This document shows positions 1 to 8,648 of a stretch of DNA of 64,000 nt, piece by piece. The DNA is from Parapontixanthobacter aurantiacus. GTDB taxonomy: Bacteria; Pseudomonadota; Alphaproteobacteria; Sphingomonadales; Sphingomonadaceae. Where the stretch lies: assembly GCF_009827635.1 (NCBI RefSeq), contig NZ_WTYW01000001.1, positions 1,320,001 to 1,384,000 of the forward strand, given 5' to 3'. A program made the position numbers and the translations under genes. How positions within the stretch are numbered: position 1 is the first letter of the stretch; each line of letters begins with the position of its first letter. The notes below the pieces were generated by a model. That model worked only from the letters and a program-made list of their open reading frames with translations. It had not been told where the DNA came from and made no database searches.

Positions 1-397
1 GTTCGCCCATCGCGTCGGTCCCATGGCGGCGATAGGCGAGGATTTCGTCCAGCGTCGGGCGCGACAGCATTCCCCGCGCGAACCGGTCGATTCGCTCTCC
101 TTCGGCTTCGTAATAGGAATTGAAGAGGAACGCCCAGTCCTCGTGATAGGCGTGATGGTCGCTCGTGTTGTCGCGGAGCAGGAAGGTTTCCCAGAACCAC
201 GTCGTATGCGCCAGATGCCATTTCGTAGGCGAGGCGTCTTCCATCGATTGCAAGGTGGCATCGGCATCCGAAAGCGGGGCCGCCAAGGCCTCAGTCAGGC
301 TTCGCATGGCCCGGAAGCGGTCGGAGAGACTTCCGCTAACCCAGCCCGGCGCATCGGCCCGCGGGGAAGCTACGACAGTTTCAGCTTTCGTGCTCAT
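1..397 (-). CDS. egtB: Ergothioneine biosynthesis protein EgtB (partial, C-terminus cut by window edge)
   Basis: The translation from the ATG at 397 gives 132 residues of the N-terminal DinB-like domain of EgtB, the iron-dependent sulfoxide synthase that joins hercynine to a thiol donor. Visible family hallmarks are the segment [16 protein letters not shown], with a metal-ligand-type His, then [17 protein letters not shown] followed by [13 protein letters not shown]. The C-terminal FGE-sulfatase-like catalytic domain lies beyond position 1. The methyltransferase partner EgtD is not in the window and may lie just outside it. The family assignment is strong. Whether the gene is intact cannot be judged. 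Confidence 0.9.
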   Translation of the reverse strand, partial: MSTKAETVVASPRADAPGWVSGSLSDRFRAMRSLTEALAAPLSDADATLQSMEDASPTKWHLAHTTWFWETFLLRDNTSDHHAYHEDWAFLFNSYYEAEGERIDRFARGMLSRPTLDEILAYRRHGTDAMGE

Positions 398-492
398 TCC
401 CGCGACGTTGCCCGAAAGCTCAGCCGTTTGAAAGCATTACCGGCCTAACTTTTTGAAGCCGCGATTTGGAAACGACGAAAACCGGCGTCAGC

Positions 493-1866
493 TCAGGCGG
501 CTTCGGTTTGCTTCTCGCGTCCTTGCGCGTTGAGCATATCCGCCATCAGGAACGCCAATTCGAGGGATTGCGCCGCGTTGAGGCGCGGGTCGCAATGCGT
601 GTGATAGCGATCGCCAAGCGCATCGTCGGTGATCGCGACCGCACCGCCGACACATTCGGTCACGTCCTGGCCGGTCATCTCGATATGGATGCCGCCGGGA
701 TGCGAGCCTTCCGCGTGATGGACGGCGAAGAAACTCTTGGCTTCAGAAAGGATGCGATCGAAGGGCCGTGTCTTGTAGCCGCTTTCCGACTTCACGACGT
801 TGCCGTGCATCGGATCGCACGACCAGACGACCGGATGCCCCTCGCGCTGGACGGCCCGGATAAGGCGCGGCAGCCCGGCTTCCACGCCTTCGTGACCGAA
901 GCGGCTGATCAGCGTGATCCGCCCCTCCTCCCGCTTCGGATTGAGCGTATCGAGCAGGCGCAACAGTGCGTCCGGCTCGAGGCTCGGGCCGCATTTCATC
1001 CCGAGCGGATTACCGATGCCGCGCGCGAATTCGACATGAGCGCTGCCGTCGAAGCGCGTCCGGTCGCCGATCCAGACCATGTGCGCGCTCGTGTCGTACC
1101 AGTCGCCGGTCAGGGAATCCTGCCGCGTCATGGCTTCCTCATAAGGCAGCAGCAATGCTTCATGGCTCGTATAGAAGCTCGTTCCCTGAAGCTGCGGCAC
1201 GGTCGCAGGATCGATCCCACACGCCTCCATGAAGTCCAGAGCCTCGCCGATCCGGTCTGCGGTTTCGGCGAACTTGGCAGCCCAGGGCGAGCGTCCCATG
1301 AAGTCCAGCGTCCACTGATGAACTTGTCGCAGATTGGCGTAGCCGCCCCCCGCAAAGGCACGCAGCAGGTTGAGCGTCGCCGCAGCCTGCGAATAGGCAC
1401 GGACCATGCGCGCCGGATCGTTCGCTCGCTCCTTCGCGTCGAATTCGATCCCGTTCACATTGTCGCCGAGATAGCTCGGCAGCGTGATACCGTCTTTCGT
1501 CTCCGTGGGGGAACTGCGCGGCTTGGCGAACTGTCCCGCCATGCGCCCGACCTTCACGACCGACTGCTTGCTTGCGAAAGTCAGGACGACGGCCATCTGA
1601 AGGATGACGCGAAACGTGTCGCGAATGTTGTTGGGGTGGAACTCAGCGAAACTTTCGGCACAGTCGCCGCCTTGCAGCAGGAATGCTTCGCCTCGCGCGA
1701 CCTGCGCGAGATCGGCCTTCAGCGCACGCGCTTCGCCGGCGAACACGAGCGGCGGATAGCTTTTCAGTGTCCGCGTAGCGTCCTGCAAGGCAGCTTCGTC
1801 CTCGTAAGCCGGCAGGTGCCGTGCTTCGAAGGATTGCCAGCTATCTCTCTTCCAGCTCTGCGACAC
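493..1866 (-). CDS. aroG: Class II 3-deoxy-7-phosphoheptulonate synthase (DAHP synthase)
   Basis: This enzyme condenses phosphoenolpyruvate and erythrose 4-phosphate in the first step of the shikimate pathway. The 457-residue product has the normal length of the plant/actinobacterial class II family. Diagnostic motifs are [11 protein letters not shown] with the metal-binding Cys at residue 69, [20 protein letters not shown] and the late WSCDPMHGN. It starts with an ATG at 1866, and about 100 bases separate it from the M16 peptidase upstream on the same strand. No leader peptide or attenuator was recognised. Class II enzymes carry different symbols in different genomes; aroG is used here. Confidence 0.93.
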   Translation of the reverse strand: MSQSWKRDSWQSFEARHLPAYEDEAALQDATRTLKSYPPLVFAGEARALKADLAQVARGEAFLLQGGDCAESFAEFHPNNIRDTFRVILQMAVVLTFASKQSVVKVGRMAGQFAKPRSSPTETKDGITLPSYLGDNVNGIEFDAKERANDPARMVRAYSQAAATLNLLRAFAGGGYANLRQVHQWTLDFMGRSPWAAKFAETADRIGEALDFMEACGIDPATVPQLQGTSFYTSHEALLLPYEEAMTRQDSLTGDWYDTSAHMVWIGDRTRFDGSAHVEFARGIGNPLGMKCGPSLEPDALLRLLDTLNPKREEGRITLISRFGHEGVEAGLPRLIRAVQREGHPVVWSCDPMHGNVVKSESGYKTRPFDRILSEAKSFFAVHHAEGSHPGGIHIEMTGQDVTECVGGAVAITDDALGDRYHTHCDPRLNAAQSLELAFLMADMLNAQGREKQTEAA

Positions 1867-1972
1867 GTAAGTTCCGTCCCTTGGTTGCGAGTATCAAGTT
1901 GCGCCAGCATAGCACAGGCCCGCGCGGCGCAATGGTCGTAAATCTTTTCCCCGCGCAAGCTGCCGTGTCGGA

Positions 1973-4930
1973 CTACCGGGCGTTGGGCTGCGCGACGCCG
2001 CTCGACCCGCCCGCGACCGATTCCGGCAATACAGCGAGGCGCCAGCCCTCGTGCGAGCCGAAATACTTGGCTGCAAGCTGCTGCATCGTCTCGGGCGTGG
2101 TCCGCGAATAGTCGACACCCACGGACCGTGCGAGATTGATGAGCCGCGGATCGGCCGTCGCACCCTCGATCTGGTAGAGCCAGAAGAGGTTGCCGGTCGA
2201 CGAACGCTCGATCGCCTGCCGCAGGGGCTCGGTCACACGCGCCAGCTCGTCCGCCTCGACCGGGTTGGCGATGAGGTCCTGAGCGATGGCGTTCGCCTCG
2301 TCGAAGAAGACCGGCACGTCCGCCGGGCGCAATTGCGCAAGAGCGAGGATGCGGCCGCCGCTGTCGACGTCGGTTGGCCAGGTCGCACCGACATTGGGCG
2401 AGTAGCTGGCTCCTACGCGCTCGCGCAGCGCGTCGAGCAGGCGGTTGTTGAACAGCTGGGTCAGAATCTCGATCTGCCGTCCTTCGCGCAAGTTGGTAAC
2501 GCCCCCGCCGGTAGGCCAGGCAATGACCGCGGCCGCCTGGTCGGGATCGCCGCGATGCGTCAGGATGCGCGGTCCCTCCTGCGCCTCAGGGAAAGCCGGG
2601 ATCGCGGTAAGGTCGGCATCCGCCGCCGGCTCTCGCGCATCAAGAGCGCCGAAGGTCTTGGCGAGACTACCGATCGCTGCTTCCCTGTCGAAGTCGCCGA
2701 AGACGATGACCTCTACCGGACCTTCTTCGAGCACCGGGGCCCAGGTCTCGCGAAAGCCCTCCGCCGTCATCTGCGAAAGCGTTTCGGGACCGGGCGTGCG
2801 GAAGCGCTGATCGCGATCGCGCAGCAAATATTCGAGGTCTCGGCCCAATACCGCCGCGGGGCTCGTCTCGAAACTTTCGTAGGACAGGCGCGAGGCGGCA
2901 ATCGCCCGATTGACCGGATTGGAGTCCCAGCTCGGCATGGCGAGCTTCGCGGCGAACAGATACAACTGGTCCTCCAGATCGTCGCGCCGGGTTTGCGCGA
3001 AGAAGGAGAAGGAGCCGTCGTCGACGCCGAGATCGAAGCCCAGCTTGCGGCCCGTCGCGAGCCGGTCGATTTCTTCCTGCCCCAGTTCGCCGATGCCCGA
3101 ACCGATAAGGGCCGCCGGTCCCAGACCGATATAGGGGCCGTCTTGTGCATCGAAGGATTCAAAGCCGTTTCCGAAGCGGACCTTCACCGAAACGCGGCCG
3201 GGCTCCGCATCGGTCGACCATAGCAGCGCCTTGACGCCATTATCGAAGGCGACCTGTTCAATGTCGAACAGGCCGGTGGGGCGGCGCTCGACGACTTCGC
3301 CCGGTTCGCCGATCGGCGGCAGGTCATCAAAGCTGATTGAACTCGCGGCAAGTCGCGCCGAACCGTCGGCGGAGACCGGTGCGGCCAGTGCCGTCCGGAC
3401 CGCCGCTTCGCTCGCATCAGCGCTGTCGGGTGTCACATAGGTCGCGCGCACTACGGCGCCGTCGAACAATGCGCGTGTGTGTTCGAGGATGGCTTCCGGG
3501 GTAACCTCGTCGACCATTCCGCGAAAAACGGCCAGGATCGTTTCCGGCCCCGCCGTGGTCTCGCGAATATCGACCGCGGTGACGATGCTGTCAGCAAGCG
3601 CCGAGCCGGGCTGGACTTCCTGCTGCTCGACTGCGCTGGCGAGACCGATGTCGAACTCTGCCACTTCGCGTGCAATTTCTTCGTCCGTCGGCGGAGTTGC
3701 GAGGGCGTCGGCAATCACCCCGCGAACGTCGGCGAGTGCTGCTTCCCAATCGTCGCCGAGCGGCGCGAAGCTGACGAAAGTCGCATCGGTGCTGCGGCTT
3801 ACGTCTTCCTGCTGGACCTGCGCATAAAGGTAGTTTCCTCCGCCACGCGCACGGGCCTCGAGACGGCGGTTGATAAGCGCCTGCGCAAGGCCGTCCATCA
3901 TCAGCCCCTCGTTATAGACGATGGTGTCGACGACCGGTCGCCAAGGACGCATGACCGCATAAGTGAAGTTGCGTGGAACGTCCGGTTCGACGATGACCGC
4001 AACCTCGCCGACGGGGTTCGCACCGGTACCGCCGGCAGGCGCTACCGGATCGCCAAAATCGGGCGCGGGAACGGCAGCGCCTTTCCCTTCCCAGCCTTCG
4101 AACCATTTCTCGATGAGGGCGGCGGAAACCATCGGGTCGATGTCGCCAGCGACGGAGATGACGGTGTTTTCAGGCCGATACCAGCGGTCGTGAAAGTCCT
4201 CGAGAGAGTTGGCGGTCGCTGCCCGCAAGGTTTCTTCCGTTCCGATCGGCAAGCGCTTCGCCAAGCGCTGGCCCGCGAACAGCGTTCCGCGCACCTGTTC
4301 TCCGACGCGCTGCGCCGTGCCGCCGCGTTCGCGCTTCTCGGCAAGAACGATGGGCAGTTCCGCCGCGACGTTTCCGGGGCTGAGGACCGGTTCGCGGATC
4401 ATACCCGACAAGAGCTTCAGGCTCTCGGCGACCTTTGCGACGGAGGCGTTGGGCAGGTCCAGCTTGTACACGGTGTGGGTCGGCGATGTTTCGGCGTTCG
4501 TGTCGCTGCCGAACGTCGCTCCGAGACGCTGCCATGTCGCAATCGCTTCGTTCGGGCCGAGATACTCGCTTTCGCGGAACAGCAGATGTTCCATCAAATG
4601 CGCGTAGCCCAGTTCGTTGTCGCGTTCGTGGAGCGAACCGGCGTCGATGCGGATGCGGATCGAGACTTGCCCCGGCGGCACCCCGTTCAGACGCGTCGCA
4701 TAGCGCAGACCGTTGTCCATCTCCCCGAAAACCCATTCGGGATCGGGGGGAATGTCGCTGTTCTCGAACAGCCAGGGCGTCTCGTTCTCGCTCTGGACGA
4801 AGCGCGGCGCCGGGACCTCTTCGACGGTCTCTGCGGGGGCCGGAAGCGGTTGGGCATGAAGGGCGATGGGGGCGGCACAGAGCAGCAGCCCGAGCGAGAG
4901 GCGACGAATGTCGCGCGAAAGTCTGGTCAT
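1973..4930 (-). CDS. Exported M16 family zinc metallopeptidase
   Basis: The 985-residue protein has an N-terminal signal peptide (hydrophobic residues 11-26, probable cleavage after HAQ). It then has two consecutive M16 half-barrels, as in pitrilysin-type insulinase-family peptidases. The inverted zinc motif HxxEH is present as HLMEH (His111, Glu114, His115) in the first half. The second half lacks it, which is normal for the family. It probably degrades peptides in the periplasm. It is transcribed toward aroG and divergently from nfuA, with a 91-base spacer. The substrate cannot be deduced. Confidence 0.9.
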   Translation of the reverse strand: MTRLSRDIRRLSLGLLLCAAPIALHAQPLPAPAETVEEVPAPRFVQSENETPWLFENSDIPPDPEWVFGEMDNGLRYATRLNGVPPGQVSIRIRIDAGSLHERDNELGYAHLMEHLLFRESEYLGPNEAIATWQRLGATFGSDTNAETSPTHTVYKLDLPNASVAKVAESLKLLSGMIREPVLSPGNVAAELPIVLAEKRERGGTAQRVGEQVRGTLFAGQRLAKRLPIGTEETLRAATANSLEDFHDRWYRPENTVISVAGDIDPMVSAALIEKWFEGWEGKGAAVPAPDFGDPVAPAGGTGANPVGEVAVIVEPDVPRNFTYAVMRPWRPVVDTIVYNEGLMMDGLAQALINRRLEARARGGGNYLYAQVQQEDVSRSTDATFVSFAPLGDDWEAALADVRGVIADALATPPTDEEIAREVAEFDIGLASAVEQQEVQPGSALADSIVTAVDIRETTAGPETILAVFRGMVDEVTPEAILEHTRALFDGAVVRATYVTPDSADASEAAVRTALAAPVSADGSARLAASSISFDDLPPIGEPGEVVERRPTGLFDIEQVAFDNGVKALLWSTDAEPGRVSVKVRFGNGFESFDAQDGPYIGLGPAALIGSGIGELGQEEIDRLATGRKLGFDLGVDDGSFSFFAQTRRDDLEDQLYLFAAKLAMPSWDSNPVNRAIAASRLSYESFETSPAAVLGRDLEYLLRDRDQRFRTPGPETLSQMTAEGFRETWAPVLEEGPVEVIVFGDFDREAAIGSLAKTFGALDAREPAADADLTAIPAFPEAQEGPRILTHRGDPDQAAAVIAWPTGGGVTNLREGRQIEILTQLFNNRLLDALRERVGASYSPNVGATWPTDVDSGGRILALAQLRPADVPVFFDEANAIAQDLIANPVEADELARVTEPLRQAIERSSTGNLFWLYQIEGATADPRLINLARSVGVDYSRTTPETMQQLAAKYFGSHEGWRLAVLPESVAGGSSGVAQPNAR

Positions 4931-5021
4931 GGGAAAGCGTTATAATATCGGGGACAATGAAGGACCAGTGAATGTCGCACCACGGCTTGCGACTTGTGCG
5001 GCTCTTACCTACATCGGGCCC

Positions 5022-5600
5022 ATGTTCATCGAAACTGAAACCACCCCCAATCCGGCCAGTCTCAAATTTCTTCCCGGCCGCGAGGTCATGCCGTCGGGAA
5101 CGCGTGAATTCACGTCGCCCGAAAGTGCCGAAGCCAGTCCACTGGCACAGGCCCTGTTCGATACCGGGGAAGTCGTGAATGTCTTTTTCGGCAATGATTT
5201 CATCTCGGTAACGGCAGCGCCCGGCGTCAGCTGGAGCGCGCTCAAGCCGCAGGTGCTATCCATTCTGCTTGACCACTATGTCGCGCAAACACCGCTCTTC
5301 ATCGGCGGAACGGCATCCGGCATCTCGGTTCCTCAGGAAGAGGACCTCGCGATCGAGGAAGACCCGGCGGACAAGGAAATCATCGAGCAAATCAACGACT
5401 TGCTCGAAGAACGCGTGCGCCCGGCCGTTGCGGGCGATGGCGGCGACATCGCCTATCGCGGTTACAAGGACGGCGTCGTCTATCTGGCGATGCAGGGCGC
5501 TTGTTCGGGCTGCCCCTCGTCTTCGGCCACGCTGAAGCACGGAATCGAGGGGCTTCTGAAGCACTATATCCCCGAAGTGACCGAGGTTCGCGCCGCCTGA
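5022..5600 (+). CDS. nfuA: NifU family Fe-S scaffold/carrier protein (Nfu type)
   Basis: The 192-residue protein has an N-terminal Nfu_N domain (MFIETETTPNPASLKFLPG, residues 1-19, is typical). It also has a C-terminal NifU-like domain with the cluster-binding CxxC in GACSGCPSS. Such proteins carry 4Fe-4S clusters to target apoproteins; MiaB, encoded in this window, belongs to a known class of client. The reading frame is open upstream to 4866, but the ATG at 5022 matches the conserved N-terminus exactly. A TATAAT hexamer at 4941-4946 lies in the divergent spacer, without a convincing -35. Confidence 0.93.
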   Translation: MFIETETTPNPASLKFLPGREVMPSGTREFTSPESAEASPLAQALFDTGEVVNVFFGNDFISVTAAPGVSWSALKPQVLSILLDHYVAQTPLFIGGTASGISVPQEEDLAIEEDPADKEIIEQINDLLEERVRPAVAGDGGDIAYRGYKDGVVYLAMQGACSGCPSSSATLKHGIEGLLKHYIPEVTEVRAA

Positions 5601-5682
5601 CACCCGTTTGCCGCGACGTTCCACAATGTCGTCTAAACCGCCCTCGAGGGCACCAAGTCCCCCTCTAGCGATGGATCCCCTT

Positions 5683-6291
5683 ATGTCTAAGCAGTATCAC
5701 GATAACCTTCTTTCCGACGACGCCCTCGACCAGCTCTTCCGCGAGGCGCGGACCTATAATGGCTGGTTGGAAAAGGACGTGTCCGAGGATCAGATGAAGC
5801 TGATCTACGAACTCGCCAAGATGGGTCCGACTTCGGCCAACATGCAGCCGGGCCGGTTCGTCTGGGTGAGAAGCGAGGAGGAGAAGAACAAGCTCGCCGA
5901 CCTCGCCAGCGAAGGCAATCAGGACAAGATCCGCGCCGCCCCCGTCACGCTGATTATCGGTTACGACATCGACTTTCACGAGGAACTGCCCTGGCTCTTC
6001 CCGCACACCGATGCGAAAAGCTGGTTCGAGGGTGATGAAGAAGGCCGCGAGGAAGCCGCCTTCCGGAACAGCGCCCTGCAAGGCGCCTATGTCATCATGG
6101 CAGCGCGCGCGATCGGCCTCGATTGCGGCCCGATGTCGGGCGTCGACCTCGACGGCGTAACCAAGGCGTTCTTCGGCGACAGACCGAAGGTCAAGGCCGA
6201 CTGGGTCTGCTCGATCGGCTATGGCGACCGGACCACCATTTTCGACCGCAGCCCGCGCCCCGACTTCGAGACGTTTAACCAGATCGTCTGA
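5683..6291 (+). CDS. Nitroreductase family protein, RutE/malonic semialdehyde reductase-like
   Basis: The 202-residue flavin-dependent nitroreductase-fold protein has the RutE/HadB-type start (LSDDALDQLFREARTYNGW), the segment MGPTSANMQPGRFVWV and the late AIGLDCGPMSG. In this subfamily the enzyme reduces malonic semialdehyde to 3-hydroxypropionate during pyrimidine catabolism. No other rut gene is nearby, so its role here may be general reduction of small aldehydes or enones. ATG 5683 was chosen; an in-frame ATG at 5671 would add four residues. It lies 82 bases after nfuA and 39 bases before tsaB on the same strand. Confidence 0.85.
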   Translation: MSKQYHDNLLSDDALDQLFREARTYNGWLEKDVSEDQMKLIYELAKMGPTSANMQPGRFVWVRSEEEKNKLADLASEGNQDKIRAAPVTLIIGYDIDFHEELPWLFPHTDAKSWFEGDEEGREEAAFRNSALQGAYVIMAARAIGLDCGPMSGVDLDGVTKAFFGDRPKVKADWVCSIGYGDRTTIFDRSPRPDFETFNQIV

Positions 6292-6330
6292 CGAGAGGCG
6301 GAGGGGCGGAGCGGCAGCCGAGACGGGATC

Positions 6331-6945
6331 ATGCGCAAACTCGTCATCGAAACGGCCAGCGAAGCCTGCTCGATCGCGCTGTTCGACGGTGACAAGCTCG
6401 TTGCGGCGGACCACCGCGTGCTCGGTCGCGGCCATGCCGAGCGGCTGATCCCCATGGTCGGCGCGCTGCCCGACCGCGGGAAAGCGGATGAGATTTACGT
6501 CTCGCTCGGTCCCGGCAGCTTTACCGGGACCCGCATCGGGCTCGCTGCTGCACGCGCGCTCGGTGTCGCCTGGTCCGCACGCGTGGAAGGCTTCCCCACC
6601 CTTGCCATCGTCGCCGCAGCCGCGCGTGAGAAACATGAGGAAAACGATCTCCTGGTAGTGATGGCTGGCGGTCACGGAGAATTCTTCGTCCAGCCGTTCG
6701 ATGCCACGGGTTTGCCTCGAGCGGATCACGCTTCTCTCAAGCCTGAGGCGGCAGTAGAGCGGTTCGCTGACGAGCAAGTCTTCGTCGGCAATCGAGCCGA
6801 GGCGTTCGTCGATCTGCGCGGCAGCGGTCAGGCGCTCGAAATCCTTCCCGATGCACGCGCCTTCCCGGTGATGCCCGCCGAACTCCACATTGCAAAACTC
6901 GCCCCGATTTACGGCCGGCCACCCGATGCGAAAGCCCCGGTCTGA
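6331..6945 (+). CDS. tsaB: tRNA threonylcarbamoyladenosine biosynthesis protein TsaB
   Basis: TsaB is the catalytically inactive partner of TsaD in the complex that places t6A at position 37 of ANN-decoding tRNAs. The 204-residue product begins with the ASKHA-fold strand KLVIETASEACSIALFDG. It carries the conserved SLGPGSFTGTRIGLAAAR, typical of TsaB. The rimI gene follows after four bases, an arrangement common in proteobacteria. TsaD and TsaE are not in the window. Confidence 0.95.
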   Translation: MRKLVIETASEACSIALFDGDKLVAADHRVLGRGHAERLIPMVGALPDRGKADEIYVSLGPGSFTGTRIGLAAARALGVAWSARVEGFPTLAIVAAAAREKHEENDLLVVMAGGHGEFFVQPFDATGLPRADHASLKPEAAVERFADEQVFVGNRAEAFVDLRGSGQALEILPDARAFPVMPAELHIAKLAPIYGRPPDAKAPV

Positions 6946-6949
6946 GACG

Positions 6950-7450
6950 ATGGCGAGCGATCCGATCCTCCCCGCCGCCCCGGTCGAAGATATCGACCGC
7001 ATGATGGAGATTATGGAGGCGGCGTTCGATCCGCGCTGGGGCGAAGCGTGGAACCGCCGCCAATTGTCCGACGCGCTAGTGACGCCTTCGACCCATTATC
7101 TCCTGTGCGACGTGTCCGGAAACTGTCCCGGCGATCGCGCTGCGGAGCAGGCAGGTTTCCTCCTGTCGCGTGCGGCTCCGGGCGAAGAGGAATTGCTGCT
7201 CGTCGCCGTGCGTCCGGAATATCGTCGCCGCGGTCATGCCGCGAAACTGATTGAGCGGTTTTTCCGCGACGCCGCCGCTCGGGGGGCGGAAGCGGTGTTC
7301 CTCGAAATGCGGGAGAACAACCCGGCGCGAAAACTCTATGAAAGATCAGGGTTCGAGCCGATCGGGCGGCGGCGCGGCTATTACCGCGAAAGCAATGGCG
7401 AGCGGCTCGACGCGCTCACGTTCAAGCGAAGCCTGCTTACCTTTCTATAG
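6950..7450 (+). CDS. rimI: Ribosomal protein S18-alanine N-acetyltransferase (GNAT family)
   Basis: The 166-residue GNAT acetyltransferase contains the acetyl-CoA binding motif A, VRPEYRRRGHAAKLIERFF. Downstream is LEMRENNPARKLYERSGFEPIGRRRGYY, the classic RimI C-terminal signature. ATG 6950 gives the conserved start and sits four bases after the tsaB stop, implying co-transcription and probable translational coupling. RimI acetylates the N-terminal alanine of ribosomal protein S18. The N-terminal 20 residues (acidic, with a run of Ala and Pro) are less typical, so the exact start is slightly uncertain. Confidence 0.93.
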   Translation: MASDPILPAAPVEDIDRMMEIMEAAFDPRWGEAWNRRQLSDALVTPSTHYLLCDVSGNCPGDRAAEQAGFLLSRAAPGEEELLLVAVRPEYRRRGHAAKLIERFFRDAAARGAEAVFLEMRENNPARKLYERSGFEPIGRRRGYYRESNGERLDALTFKRSLLTFL

Positions 7451-7582
7451 ACTATTCGTCTGGAAAATTGTGACAATTCGATGTACGACGCTTGTATTGG
7501 CGAAGACCGTGTTCCAAGGGCGACGGACCCTCGTCAATAAAGAATCAAAAGAGGGGTCGCATGGAACAAATCAAGGTGGAAC

Positions 7583-8029
7583 ATGGAAAACTACGAAACG
7601 GATATGTCGGAGACTTTGATAACTCTGACATCGGACATCGTTGCCGCTCACGTCAGCAATAATTCGGTCGATGTAAGCGAAGTCCCCACGCTCATCAGTA
7701 CCGTCCATCAGGCACTCGCCGGTCTCGGTCACGCGCACGCAGCGCCGCAGGAAACACCCGAACCGGCAGTCTCGGTCCGCTCCTCGGTCAAGAAGGACTA
7801 CATCGTCTGCCTCGACTGCGGCAAGAAGATGAAGATGCTCAAGCGCCATCTCAGCACCGAGCATGACATGACGCCTGCCGAGTACAAGGAACGCTGGGAC
7901 CTCGGGCCGGACTATCCGCTGGTTGCGCCGAATTACGCCGATACGAGACGCGATCTGGCGAAGAAGATCGGCCTCGGTCGGCAGCCCGGACAAAAGCGGG
8001 GCCGCAAGAAGAAGTCCGCCGACGCATGA
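7583..8029 (+). CDS. mucR: MucR/Ros family zinc-finger transcriptional regulator
   Basis: The 148-residue Ros/MucR regulator has the prokaryotic C2H2 zinc finger with Cys76, Cys79, His89 and His94 (C-x2-C-x9-H-x4-H). It is followed by the MTPAEYKERWDLGPDYPLVAPNYA segment characteristic of MucR, and it has a basic C-terminal tail (GRKKK). The N-terminal LITLTSDIVAAHVSNNSV is the family's oligomerisation region. MucR proteins silence AT-rich targets and control exopolysaccharide, motility and cell-cycle genes in alphaproteobacteria. An AAGGTGG ribosome-binding site precedes ATG 7583. Initiation at Met8 is also possible. Confidence 0.92.
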   Translation: MENYETDMSETLITLTSDIVAAHVSNNSVDVSEVPTLISTVHQALAGLGHAHAAPQETPEPAVSVRSSVKKDYIVCLDCGKKMKMLKRHLSTEHDMTPAEYKERWDLGPDYPLVAPNYADTRRDLAKKIGLGRQPGQKRGRKKKSADA

Positions 8030-8077
8030 TAAGCGGGCGCCCTCTGCCCCCGAGCATCGAAGCGGAACTTGAGCGAA

Positions 8078-8116
8078 GCGCCCCGGCCCGATACAAAGCC
8101 GGGGCGCAGCTATTTT
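8078..8116 (+). terminator. Rho-independent terminator after mucR
   Basis: A perfect 10-bp inverted repeat (GCGCCCCGGC at 8078-8087 and GCCGGGGCGC at 8098-8107) with a 10-base loop is followed by a short T-rich tract ending TTTT. It lies 49 bases past the mucR stop and just before the fur ribosome-binding site. It would separate mucR transcription from fur, or attenuate read-through. Confidence 0.75.
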
Positions 8117-8133
8117 GAAGGAGCAGGCATTTC

Positions 8134-8556
8134 GTGGCGAACCGGATCGATGTCGAACAATTATGTGCCGAGCGCGGCCTCCGGATCACCGAACAGCGCC
8201 GCGTCATCGCCAAGGTCCTGTCCGACAGCGACGATCACCCGGACGTCGAATTGCTGCACAGCCGCGCTGCCGCCATCGATCCCAAGATTTCGATCGCGAC
8301 CGTCTATCGAACGGTTCGCCTGTTCGAAGAGGCGGGCATCCTCGATCGGCACGATTTCGGAGACGGGCGCTCTCGTTACGAAGCCGCCCCGGAAGCGCAT
8401 CACGATCACCTGATTGACGTCGAGACGGGTAACGTGATCGAATTCGTCGATCCCGAACTGGAATCCCTGCAAAAGCAGATCGCGGAGAAGCTCGGCTATC
8501 GCCTCGTCGATCACCGCATGGAACTATACGGCGTGCGACAGGACCGCGACAACTGA
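8134..8556 (+). CDS. fur: Fur family metalloregulator (Fur/Mur type)
   Basis: The 140-residue regulator has an N-terminal winged helix (GLRITEQRRVIAKVL and the recognition helix region ISIATVYRTVRLFEEAGIL). Its C-terminal metal-binding dimerisation domain contains HHDHLIDVETGNVIEF. The position that carries a structural CxxC zinc site in many Fur proteins reads DVET here, as in alphaproteobacterial Mur/Fur proteins. It senses Fe(II) or Mn(II) and represses metal-uptake genes. Initiation is at a GTG preceded by GAAGGAGC. Two candidate Fur boxes lie about 8 kb downstream, at 16080 and 16442. Confidence 0.92.
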   Translation: MANRIDVEQLCAERGLRITEQRRVIAKVLSDSDDHPDVELLHSRAAAIDPKISIATVYRTVRLFEEAGILDRHDFGDGRSRYEAAPEAHHDHLIDVETGNVIEFVDPELESLQKQIAEKLGYRLVDHRMELYGVRQDRDN

Positions 8557-8648
8557 ACGAGCCGGACGCCCCGAGCGACGCCTACGCACAAGTCCGGTCG
8601 CAAATCGGCCGGTCCGCCGCCTATGACGATCCCACCCGGCGTGCGGCC

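Noticed and set aside
466-1941. A 491-codon plus-strand frame across aroG
   Set aside because: It is an antisense shadow. The minus strand encodes a full-length DAHP synthase with all motifs.
3479-4945. A 488-codon plus-strand frame across the M16 peptidase
   Set aside because: It is antisense to the zinc-peptidase domain, with no motif and no ribosome-binding site.
4935-4950. TATAAT at 4941-4946 as a definite nfuA promoter
   Set aside because: The -35 region at the proper distance (about 4918-4923) does not resemble TTGACA, so the hexamer alone was not listed as a feature.
5665-7002. A 445-codon minus-strand frame across the RutE-like gene, tsaB and the rimI start
   Set aside because: It opposes three identified genes and is a composition artefact.
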